From contig NZ_FYEA01000021.1 of NCBI RefSeq assembly GCF_900187605.1, positions 3,258 to 48,708 of the forward strand: a stretch of 45,451 bases of DNA, in the 5' to 3' direction. The notes under the pieces were generated by a model. It worked only from the letters and a program-made list of their open reading frames with translations, was not told the DNA's origin and did not search any database. A program made the translations under genes and the position numbers. Positions 1 through 14,257 of this stretch are shown here, one piece after another (the first letter of the stretch is position 1; every line of letters begins with the position of its first letter). Origin of the DNA: Pseudomonas sp. Irchel 3H7. Its GTDB lineage: Bacteria; Pseudomonadota; Gammaproteobacteria; Pseudomonadales; Pseudomonadaceae.

Positions 1-1026
1 AAGGCTCGCGGTATCACCATCAACACCGCACACGTTGAGTACAACTCGAAGATCCGTCACTACGCTCACGTTGACTGCCCAGGTCACGCTGACTATGTGA
101 AGAACATGATCACCGGTGCTGCTCAAATGGACGGCGCTATTCTGGTTTGCTCGGCCGCTGATGGTCCGATGCCACAAACCCGTGAGCACATCCTGCTGTC
201 CCGTCAGGTTGGCGTTCCGTACATCGTGGTTTTCCTGAACAAGGCTGACCTGGTAGACGACGCTGAGCTGCTGGAACTGGTTGAGATGGAAGTTCGCGAC
301 CTGCTGTCCACCTATGACTTCCCAGGTGACGATACTCCGATCATCATCGGTTCGGCTCGTATGGCTCTGGAAGGCAAAGACGACAACGAGATGGGCACCA
401 CTGCCGTCAAGAAACTGGTTGAAACTCTGGATAGCTACATCCCAGAACCAGTGCGTGTAACCGACAAGCCGTTCCTGATGCCAATCGAAGACGTATTCTC
501 GATCTCGGGTCGCGGTACTGTTGTGACCGGTCGTATCGAGCGCGGTATCGTTCGCGTTCAAGATCCGCTGGAAATCGTTGGTCTGCGTGACACCACCGTT
601 ACTACTTGCACCGGTGTTGAAATGTTCCGCAAGCTGCTCGACGAAGGTCGTGCTGGCGAGAACTGCGGCGTTCTGCTGCGTGGCACCAAGCGTGACGACG
701 TTGAGCGTGGTCAGGTTCTGGTTAAGCCGGGTTCGGTTAAGCCGCACACCAAGTTCACTGCAGAGGTTTATGTTCTGAGCAAGGAAGAAGGCGGTCGTCA
801 TACTCCGTTCTTCAAAGGCTACCGTCCACAGTTCTACTTCCGTACTACTGACGTGACTGGTAATTGCGAGTTGCCAGAAGGCGTTGAAATGGTAATGCCA
901 GGTGATAACATTCAGATGACTGTTACCCTGATCAAAACCATCGCAATGGAAGATGGTCTGCGCTTCGCTATCCGTGAAGGCGGTCGTACCGTCGGCGCCG
1001 GTGTCGTAGCTAAAATCATCGAGTAA
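1..1026 (+). CDS. tuf: Elongation factor Tu, first copy (5' truncated by window edge)
   Basis: EF-Tu delivers aminoacyl-tRNA to the ribosomal A site as a GTP-bound cytosolic factor. The reading frame is open from base 1 and ends with TAA at 1024-1026. It lacks the first 56 codons, including the P-loop, when aligned to the complete copy at 16395-17588. The G-domain motifs DCPGHAD and NKADL are visible, followed by both beta-barrel domains. Over the 1026 shared bases I count 18 differences from the second copy. They give only two amino-acid changes (Lys versus Thr at residue 307, and C-terminal Glu versus Ala). This copy sits before tRNA-Trp and secE, the tufB-like position. Product is certain. 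Confidence 0.98.
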   Translation, partial: KARGITINTAHVEYNSKIRHYAHVDCPGHADYVKNMITGAAQMDGAILVCSAADGPMPQTREHILLSRQVGVPYIVVFLNKADLVDDAELLELVEMEVRDLLSTYDFPGDDTPIIIGSARMALEGKDDNEMGTTAVKKLVETLDSYIPEPVRVTDKPFLMPIEDVFSISGRGTVVTGRIERGIVRVQDPLEIVGLRDTTVTTCTGVEMFRKLLDEGRAGENCGVLLRGTKRDDVERGQVLVKPGSVKPHTKFTAEVYVLSKEEGGRHTPFFKGYRPQFYFRTTDVTGNCELPEGVEMVMPGDNIQMTVTLIKTIAMEDGLRFAIREGGRTVGAGVVAKIIE

Positions 1027-1030
1027 GTAG

Positions 1031-1059
1031 TTGTAATGTATTTTTCGGGCCGGCATAAT
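1031..1059 (+). promoter_or_regulatory. Candidate sigma70 promoter for tRNA-Trp/secE, overlapping the tuf hairpin
   Basis: TTGTAA (1031-1036) is followed after 17 bases by CATAAT (1054-1059), 4/6 and 5/6 matches to consensus. The expected start, near 1066, lies inside the tuf terminator-like hairpin and about 14 bases before the tRNA. Motif match only; read-through from tuf could supply the tRNA instead. Confidence 0.4.
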
Positions 1060-1079
1060 GGTCGGCCTGATTTTGTTTT
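1047..1079 (+). terminator. Intrinsic terminator-like hairpin after tuf
   Basis: GGGCCGGC (1047-1054) pairs with GTCGGCCT (1061-1068) around a 6-base loop, using two G-U pairs. TTTTGTTTT (1071-1079) follows. The T-tract touches the first base of tRNA-Trp, so if this hairpin terminates it does so right at the tRNA 5' end. Confidence 0.6.
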
Positions 1080-1155
1080 AGGTCAGTAGCTCAATTGGCA
1101 GAGCGACGGTCTCCAAAACCGTAGGTTGGGGGTTCGATTCCCTCCTGACCTGCCA
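1080..1155 (+). tRNA. trnW: tRNA-Trp (anticodon CCA)
   Basis: This is a 76-base tRNA with a 7-bp acceptor stem (AGGTCAG/CTGACCT), D-arm, the anticodon loop CTCCAAA with anticodon CCA, and a T-arm containing GGTTCGATTCC. The CCA 3' end is encoded (1153-1155) after discriminator G1152. It lies between tuf and secE, as trpT-type genes often do in gamma-proteobacteria. Confidence 0.97.
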
Positions 1156-1200
1156 GATTCACTTGGTGTGTCTGGCTTTCTTTTCACAGGATCTTCAAAG

Positions 1201-1569
1201 ATGACTCCTAAAGCTGAAGCTCAAGGCTCTCGCTTCGATCTGCTCAAGTGGCTTGTAGTTGTCGCTTTGGTGGTTGTTGGCGTTGTTGGCAATCAGTATT
1301 ACTCTGCTTCGCCGATCCTGTACCGTGTACTCGCCTTGCTTGTCATTGCTGCTGTAGCTGCCTTTGTAGGCCTGCAGACTGCGAAGGGCAAGTCTTTCTT
1401 TGTACTGGTTAAGGAAGCTCGCACCGAGATTCGTAAAGTCGTTTGGCCAACTCGCCAAGAAACCACGCAGACCACCCTTATTGTGGTGGCTGTTGTTCTT
1501 GTTATGGCGTTGCTGTTGTGGGGTCTTGACTCCCTGCTCGGCTGGCTTGTTTCCTTGATTGTCGGCTAA
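1201..1569 (+). CDS. secE: Preprotein translocase subunit SecE
   Basis: SecE is the small inner-membrane subunit that clamps SecY in the SecYEG protein-conducting channel. The 122-residue product has three hydrophobic segments, at about residues 14-33, 38-60 and 91-118. The conserved amphipathic stretch around EARTEIRKVVWPTRQE precedes the last segment, as in three-TM gamma-proteobacterial SecE. An upstream in-frame extension would run into the tRNA, so the ATG at 1201, preceded by AGGATC, is chosen. The nusG start follows after 9 bases, giving the usual secE-nusG pair. Confidence 0.96.
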   Translation: MTPKAEAQGSRFDLLKWLVVVALVVVGVVGNQYYSASPILYRVLALLVIAAVAAFVGLQTAKGKSFFVLVKEARTEIRKVVWPTRQETTQTTLIVVAVVLVMALLLWGLDSLLGWLVSLIVG

Positions 1570-1578
1570 GGGTGTCCC

Positions 1579-2112
1579 GTGGCTAAGCGTTGGTATGTTG
1601 TGCATGCTTACTCGGGTTACGAGAAGCATGTGATGCGCTCGCTGGTCGAGCGCGTAAAGCTGGCTGGCATGGAAGATGGCTTCGGCGAGATTCTGGTTCC
1701 CACTGAAGAAGTGGTTGAAATGCGTAACGGCCAGAAGCGCAAAAGCGAGCGTAAGTTCTTTCCAGGCTACGTGCTGGTTCAGATGGATATGAACGAGGGT
1801 ACTTGGCACTTGGTCAAGGATACTCCTCGGGTGATGGGTTTCATTGGCGGTACCGCTGATAAGCCTGCACCAATCACCGATAAAGAGGCAGAAGCAATTC
1901 TGCGTCGTGTTGCTGATGGTAGCGACAAGCCGAAGCCGAAGACTCTCTTTGAGCCAGGTGAAACGGTGCGAGTCAATGACGGTCCATTTGCTGATTTCAA
2001 TGGCGTTGTTGAAGAAGTTAACTACGAAAAGAGCCGGATCCAAGTGGCTGTGCTTATTTTCGGTCGCTCTACCCCGGTAGAGTTGGAGTTCAGTCAGGTC
2101 GAAAAGGTCTAG
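1579..2112 (+). CDS. nusG: Transcription termination/antitermination factor NusG
   Basis: NusG binds RNA polymerase, suppresses pausing, and links it to Rho or to ribosomal S10. The start codon is GTG. The 177 residues show an N-terminal NGN domain opening with MAKRWYVVHAYSGYE and containing FFPGYVLVQM. A C-terminal KOW domain (about residues 124-175) contains FEPGETVRVNDGPFADFNG. Length and domain order match the family exactly. It is cotranscribed with secE, and a terminator hairpin follows 17 bases downstream. Confidence 0.98.
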   Translation: MAKRWYVVHAYSGYEKHVMRSLVERVKLAGMEDGFGEILVPTEEVVEMRNGQKRKSERKFFPGYVLVQMDMNEGTWHLVKDTPRVMGFIGGTADKPAPITDKEAEAILRRVADGSDKPKPKTLFEPGETVRVNDGPFADFNGVVEEVNYEKSRIQVAVLIFGRSTPVELEFSQVEKV

Positions 2113-2129
2113 CTGAACAAGCATCCCAA

Positions 2130-2156
2130 CCCCGCAGCCCTAGGCTGTGGGGTTTT
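2130..2156 (+). terminator. Terminator after nusG
   Basis: CCCCGCAGCC (2130-2139) and GGCTGTGGGG (2143-2152) form a 10-bp stem with one G-U pair and a 3-base loop, followed by TTTT. It separates secE-nusG from rplK-rplA. The short T-run makes partial read-through possible. Confidence 0.75.
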
Positions 2157-2184
2157 GTCGTCACTGGGATAAACGCGCAAGTAA

Positions 2185-2215
2185 CCGGGGAGCCTTTCGA
2201 GGCGATCGAACCCGT
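2185..2215 (+). promoter_or_regulatory. Probable L1-binding leader structure before rplK
   Basis: CGGG (2186-2189) can pair with CCCG (2211-2214), and GCC (2192-2194) with GGC (2201-2203). This leaves an asymmetric internal loop of GA opposite GATCGAA. Two short helices around a purine-rich asymmetric loop are the recognised form of the L1 site in 23S rRNA and in L11-operon mRNA. The location just before the rplK ribosome binding site fits translational autorepression by L1. Based on folding by eye. Confidence 0.55.
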
Positions 2216-2229
2216 AATTGGAGTGCCTC

Positions 2230-2661
2230 ATGGCCAAAAAAATTACCGCTTACATCAAGCTGCAAGTGAAGGCCGCTCAGGCTAACCCAAGCCCACCTGT
2301 TGGTCCTGCTCTGGGTCAACACGGCGTGAACATCATGGAATTCTGCAAGGCTTTCAATGCCCGTACTCAGGGTCTTGAAGCAGGTCTGCCGACTCCAGTG
2401 ATCATCACTGTCTACAGCGACCGTAGCTTCACTTTTGAAACAAAATCCACCCCTGCTTCGGTTCTGCTGAAGAAAGCGGCCGGTCTGACCAGCGGTTCCG
2501 CTCGTCCGAACACCGTTAAGGTTGGCACTGTTACCCGTGCTCAGCTGGAAGAAATCGCGAAAACCAAAAACGCGGATCTGACTGCAGCTGATATGGATGC
2601 AGCCGTGCGTACTATCGCCGGTTCTGCTCGTAGCATGGGCCTTAACGTGGAGGGTGTGTAA
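2230..2661 (+). CDS. rplK: 50S ribosomal protein L11
   Basis: L11 forms the GTPase-associated centre on the large subunit with 23S rRNA and the L10-L12 stalk. The 143-residue protein begins AKKITAYIKLQVKAAQANPS, carries the proline-rich PSPPVGPALGQHGVN loop of the N-terminal domain, and has an rRNA-binding C-terminal domain. A TTG four codons upstream is in frame, but ATG at 2230 has the SD-like TTGGAG at good spacing and gives the standard family length. The stop overlaps the rplA start by one base (TAATG), indicating translational coupling. Confidence 0.98.
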   Translation: MAKKITAYIKLQVKAAQANPSPPVGPALGQHGVNIMEFCKAFNARTQGLEAGLPTPVIITVYSDRSFTFETKSTPASVLLKKAAGLTSGSARPNTVKVGTVTRAQLEEIAKTKNADLTAADMDAAVRTIAGSARSMGLNVEGV

Positions 2662-3356
2662 TGGCTAAGCTGACCAAGCGTCAAAAGGCTATCGCCGGCA
2701 AAATCGAAGCAGGCAAGGCCTACAACATTGTAGACGCCGCTGCCCTGTTGGCCGAGCTGTCGACTGTCAAGTTCAGCGAGTCGTTTGACGTTGCTGTGAA
2801 CCTGGGTGTAGACCCGCGTAAATCCGACCAGGTTGTTCGTAGCGCTACTGTGCTGCCACACGGCACTGGCAAGACTGTTCGCGTTGCTGTGTTCACCCAG
2901 GGTCCAGCTGCCGAGGCCGCTCTGGCTGCCGGCGCTGACCGTGTAGGTATGGACGACCTGGCTGCCGAAATGAAAGGCGGCGACCTGAACTATGACGTAG
3001 TGATCGCATCCCCGGATGCCATGCGCGTTGTAGGTCAACTGGGCCAGATCCTTGGTCCGCGCGGTCTGATGCCTAACCCTAAGGTTGGTACCGTAACTCC
3101 AGATGTAGCGACTGCGGTCAAGAATGCTAAAGCTGGTCAGGTTCGTTATCGCACCGACAAAAACGGCATCATTCACACTTCCGTTGGCAAGATGGGCTTC
3201 GATGCCGTCAAGCTGAAGGAAAACGTTGAAGCCCTGATCGCTGATCTGAAGCGTATCAAGCCAGCTTCCTCGAAAGGTATCTACGTCAAGCGCGTTACCC
3301 TGAGCACCACTATGGGCCCAGGTCTGGTTATCGACCAGAGCTCGCTGGACGCTTAA
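2661..3356 (+). CDS. rplA: 50S ribosomal protein L1
   Basis: L1 forms the mobile L1 stalk near the E site and is the usual autorepressor of the L11 operon. The protein has 231 residues, the normal length, with the L1 signature region around GPRGLMPNPKVGTVT (about residues 130-145). Its ATG overlaps the rplK stop codon. A stem without a T-tract and the L10-type leader follow. Confidence 0.98.
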   Translation: MAKLTKRQKAIAGKIEAGKAYNIVDAAALLAELSTVKFSESFDVAVNLGVDPRKSDQVVRSATVLPHGTGKTVRVAVFTQGPAAEAALAAGADRVGMDDLAAEMKGGDLNYDVVIASPDAMRVVGQLGQILGPRGLMPNPKVGTVTPDVATAVKNAKAGQVRYRTDKNGIIHTSVGKMGFDAVKLKENVEALIADLKRIKPASSKGIYVKRVTLSTTMGPGLVIDQSSLDA

Positions 3357-3365
3357 GACAAAAAT

Positions 3366-3385
3366 TGGCGCGACTATTCGCGCCA
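3366..3385 (+). other. Short hairpin after rplA
   Basis: TGGCGCG and CGCGCCA form a perfect 7-bp stem around a 6-base loop, starting 9 bases after the rplA stop. No T-run follows, so it is more likely an mRNA 3'-end stabiliser or processing site than an intrinsic terminator. Confidence 0.55.
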
Positions 3386-3554
3386 GTTGAAATATTGGGG
3401 TCCCTGCCTGGCGGGGGCTATCCAAGACCGTAGGCGACGCAAGTCTTAAACCACCAGCCTACGCAGATGGTGCTCCCGGTTCCTTACCGAATCAGACACC
3501 AAAACGACATTCGGTTTCGATCGAATGAAACGGTAACAAGCAGGAGTTAAACCC
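3386..3554 (+). promoter_or_regulatory. L10-type ribosomal protein leader upstream of rplJ
   Basis: This 169-base non-coding stretch before rplJ has several mutually constraining pairings. AAGAC (3424-3428) can pair with GTCTT (3443-3447), CGTAGGC (3429-3435) with GCCTACG (3457-3463), and CACCA (3452-3456) with TGGTG (3468-3472). In gamma-proteobacteria the L10-L12 complex binds such a leader and represses rplJL translation. The position and the AAGTCTTAAACCACCA segment fit that family. The exact fold needs a covariance model. Confidence 0.7.
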
Positions 3555-4055
3555 GTGGCAATTAATCTCGAAGACAAGAAGGCCATCGTCGCTGAAGTCA
3601 ACGAGGCTGCCAAAGTCGCTCTGTCCGCTGTCGTGGTTGATGCCCGTGGCGTAACAGTAGGCGCAATGACCGGACTCCGTAAAGAGGCTCGTGAAGCTGG
3701 CGTTTACGTACGTGTTGTACGTAACACCCTGCTCAAGCGCGCTGTTGCTGACACTGAATACAGTGTTCTCAACGACGTGTTCACCGGCCCGACCTTGATC
3801 GCATTCTCCAACGAACACCCGGGCGCTGCTGCTCGTCTGTTCAAAGAGTTCGCTAAAGGTCAGGACAAGTTCGAGATCAAGGCAGCTGCGTTCGAGGGCA
3901 AGTTCCTCGCAGCTAATCAGATCGACGTTCTGGCAAGCCTGCCGACCCGTGACGAAGCAATTTCCCAGCTGATGAGCGTGATTCAAGGCGCTACCAGCAA
4001 ATTGGCTCGTACTCTGGCGGCACTTCGCGACCAGAAAGAAGCTGCTGCAGCCTGA
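3555..4055 (+). CDS. rplJ: 50S ribosomal protein L10
   Basis: L10 anchors L7/L12 dimers to 23S rRNA at the base of the stalk. Translation starts at GTG 3555 behind CAGGAG. The 166-residue protein opens MAINLEDKKAIVAEVNE and shows the conserved RNA-binding half with VVRNTLLKRAV and GPTLIAFS. The C-terminal helix (about residues 138-163) carries the L12 dimers. An 78-base gap leads to rplL. Translation is probably controlled by the leader described upstream. Confidence 0.98.
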   Translation: MAINLEDKKAIVAEVNEAAKVALSAVVVDARGVTVGAMTGLRKEAREAGVYVRVVRNTLLKRAVADTEYSVLNDVFTGPTLIAFSNEHPGAAARLFKEFAKGQDKFEIKAAAFEGKFLAANQIDVLASLPTRDEAISQLMSVIQGATSKLARTLAALRDQKEAAAA

Positions 4056-4133
4056 GGCTGAGCGTTTCCTCTCTCGCGTATTTTTGTTTATTTCGATGGC
4101 CTCCAGGCTATCCCCCAATTCAGGAAATAAGTC

Positions 4134-4499
4134 ATGTCTCTGACTAACGAACAAATCATCGACGCAATCGGCGAAAAATCGGTTCTGGAAATCGTTGAGC
4201 TGATCAAGGCAATGGAAGAGAAGTTCGGCGTATCCGCTGCCGCTGCTTCTGCTGGTCCAGCTGCTGCTGCCGCTGTTGTTGAAGAGCAAACCGAGTTCAA
4301 CGTTGTTCTGCTGGAAGCTGGCGAGAAGAAGGTTAACGTGATCAAGGCAGTTCGTGAACTGACTGGTCTGGGCCTGAAAGAAGCCAAAGAGAAAGTAGAC
4401 GGCGCTCCTCAGGTTGTAGCTGAAGGCGTTTCGAAAGAAGCGGCTGAAGACGCTAAGAAGAAGCTGGAAGAAGCAGGCGCTAAAGTCGAGCTGAAATAA
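4134..4499 (+). CDS. rplL: 50S ribosomal protein L7/L12
   Basis: The multicopy stalk protein recruits and activates translational GTPases. The 121 residues split into an N-terminal dimerisation domain (about 1-33), an Ala-rich flexible hinge (AAAASAGPAAAAAVVEEQ), and a C-terminal domain with the factor-binding helix around KAVRELTGLGLKEAKEKVD. Start ATG 4134 follows AGGAAA. The gene is acidic and strongly codon-biased, as expected for one of the most highly expressed proteins. Confidence 0.99.
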   Translation: MSLTNEQIIDAIGEKSVLEIVELIKAMEEKFGVSAAAASAGPAAAAAVVEEQTEFNVVLLEAGEKKVNVIKAVRELTGLGLKEAKEKVDGAPQVVAEGVSKEAAEDAKKKLEEAGAKVELK

Positions 4500-4545
4500 G
4501 TATCGACTTTGCTCCTCCAGCCCGAGCGTCAAGCGACAGGCTGAT

Positions 4546-4574
4546 GGCTGGTGGCTCTTGCCACCGGCCTTTTT
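4546..4574 (+). terminator. Attenuator/terminator between rplL and rpoB
   Basis: GGCTGGTGGC (4546-4555) pairs with GCCACCGGCC (4560-4569) around a TCTT loop with one G-U pair, followed by TTTTT. It lies in the same place as the partial terminator that lowers polymerase subunit synthesis relative to L7/L12 in E. coli. No strong promoter is seen before rpoB, so read-through must feed rpoBC. Confidence 0.85.
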
Positions 4575-4620
4575 CCGTTATTGGCAGCCGACTGGGTCGG
4601 TGCTGATAAAGGCGCTGTAA

Positions 4621-4683
4621 CCACCCGATGCGGTGGCGCAAACCATGGGGTTTGCACGATTTTCTGGCTGCTCCCGTCGGGAG
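4621..4683 (+). other. Tandem hairpins in the rpoB leader
   Basis: Three stems follow one another: CCACC/GGTGG (4621-4636), a perfect GCAAACC/GGTTTGC with ATGG loop (4638-4655), and CTCCC/GGGAG (4671-4683). In E. coli the equivalent gap carries an RNase III processing site. The stems here could serve mRNA processing or control rpoB translation. Function is inferred from position only. Confidence 0.5.
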
Positions 4684-4720
4684 GGGCCAAACAAGCAGGT
4701 GACCAAGCTGGGGAACGCTG

Positions 4721-8794
<4,074 letters not shown>

Positions 8795-8858
8795 CACGTG
8801 ACGCGAATCGAGAGCGGGGCAGGATTGCCCGCTCTCTGCTCCGCCAGGAGGAAAGGCC

Positions 8859-13058
<4,200 letters not shown>

Positions 13059-13154
13059 GTTCTGCGATAAATGAGCGTAAGGCCCTGGTCGCTCCGTTCA
13101 TCGAATCGAGACAATTTGTCGAGGTTCGAGGGGCGGGGAGGTCGGGGCCTTGCC

Positions 13155-13183
13155 TTGACTGGGGACAAGATCCTCTTTAGACT
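13155..13183 (+). promoter_or_regulatory. Sigma70 promoter of the str operon (rpsL)
   Basis: TTGACT (13155-13160), a 17-base spacer and TAGACT (13178-13183) make a strong housekeeping promoter. The expected start is near 13190, which gives a leader of about 85 bases before rpsL. No convincing rpoC terminator lies upstream of it, so some rpoC read-through is possible. Confidence 0.8.
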
Positions 13184-13200
13184 CTTGATCCCCTAAATTT

Positions 13201-13231
13201 GGCGGGAATTCGTTCCTGCCATTTTGCTTTT
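13201..13231 (+). promoter_or_regulatory. UUCG-loop hairpin with T-tract in the rpsL leader
   Basis: GGCGGGAA (13201-13208) pairs with TTCCTGCC (13213-13220) around the very stable TTCG tetraloop (one G-U pair), followed by ATTTTGCTTTT. By shape it is an intrinsic terminator. It sits about 10 bases after the predicted str-operon transcription start, so it could end rpoC read-through, attenuate str transcription, or protect the mRNA 5' end. Confidence 0.65.
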
Positions 13232-13274
13232 CTTGCAAGACAATAGCGTCGCAAGACAACAGTGGAGCTAGTAG

Positions 13275-13646
13275 ATGGCAACTATCAACCAGCTGGTACG
13301 TCAGCCGCGTAAGCGTATCGTCGAGAAATCCGACGTACCTGCGCTGCAGAACTGCCCGCAACGTCGTGGCGTGTGCACCCGTGTGTACACCACTACGCCG
13401 AAAAAACCTAACTCGGCACTGCGTAAAGTATGCCGTGTGCGCCTGACCAACGGTTTCGAGGTTTCCTCGTACATCGGTGGTGAAGGTCACAACCTGCAAG
13501 AGCACAGCGTGGTACTGATCCGCGGCGGTCGTGTAAAAGACTTGCCAGGTGTTCGTTACCACACCGTTCGCGGCTCCTTGGATACTTCCGGCGTTAAAGG
13601 TCGTAACCAGGGTCGTTCGAAGTACGGTACCAAACGTCCGAAGTAA
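13275..13646 (+). CDS. rpsL: 30S ribosomal protein S12
   Basis: S12 lies at the decoding centre and controls fidelity. The 123-residue protein begins [14 protein letters not shown] and contains [12 protein letters not shown], with K43, and the [12 protein letters not shown] loop, with K88. Both lysines are wild type, so no streptomycin-resistance substitution is visible at the classical sites. GGAG stands before the ATG. It is the first gene of the str operon rpsL-rpsG-fusA-tuf. Confidence 0.99.
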
Positions 13647-13753
13647 TCGGCCGTTTTGCAGATTTTCATTTTATTGAGTCGATAAGAGTAAGGTCGGGCA
13701 CGCATCCATTGGATCTGTCCCGAGCTAACCTGAAGACCGCTTGAGGGCTTATC

Positions 13754-14227
13754 ATGCCAAGACGTCGCGTAGCAGCAAAGCGTGAGATTCTGGACGATCC
13801 GAAATACGGAAGCCAGATCCTCGCCAAATTCATGAACCACGTTATGGAAAGCGGCAAGAAAGCCGTTGCCGAGCGTATCGTTTATGGTGCCCTGGAAACC
13901 GTTGCGACCCGTAAGGCTGGCACCGATCCCCTGGAACTCTTCGAAAAAGCACTCGACGCCATCGCTCCGCTGGTCGAAGTGAAGTCGCGCCGCGTTGGTG
14001 GTGCTACTTACCAGGTTCCGGTCGAGGTTCGTCCTTCCCGTCGTAACGCTCTGGCAATGCGCTGGTTGGTAGACTTCGCCCGTAAGCGTGGCGAGAAGTC
14101 TATGGCTCTGCGTTTGGCTGGCGAACTGCTGGATGCTGCTGAAGGTAAAGGTGCTGCTGTTAAGAAGCGTGAAGACGTGCACCGTATGGCTGAAGCTAAC
14201 AAAGCTTTCTCGCACTACCGCTTCTAA
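13754..14227 (+). CDS. rpsG: 30S ribosomal protein S7
   Basis: S7 nucleates assembly of the 30S head and contacts E-site tRNA. The 157-residue protein begins MPRRRVAAKREIL and ends KAFSHYRF. The RNA-binding stretch GGATYQVPVEVRP is clear. ATG 13754 follows GAGGG. The 107-base gap after rpsL corresponds to the position where S7 represses its own translation in E. coli; I could not define a specific fold there. Confidence 0.98.
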   Translation: MPRRRVAAKREILDDPKYGSQILAKFMNHVMESGKKAVAERIVYGALETVATRKAGTDPLELFEKALDAIAPLVEVKSRRVGGATYQVPVEVRPSRRNALAMRWLVDFARKRGEKSMALRLAGELLDAAEGKGAAVKKREDVHRMAEANKAFSHYRF

Positions 14228-14257
14228 TTTTAGCTTCACTAATTTTGCGAGGGCTTT

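Noticed and set aside
1126..1200. In-frame N-terminal extension of secE.
   Set aside because: It would overlap the 3' half of tRNA-Trp and is not SecE family sequence; ATG 1201 has a better ribosome binding site.
13101..13127. Possible rpoC terminator with CGAA/TTCG and GAC/GTC pairings.
   Set aside because: Stem is broken and no T-tract follows; not a convincing intrinsic terminator.
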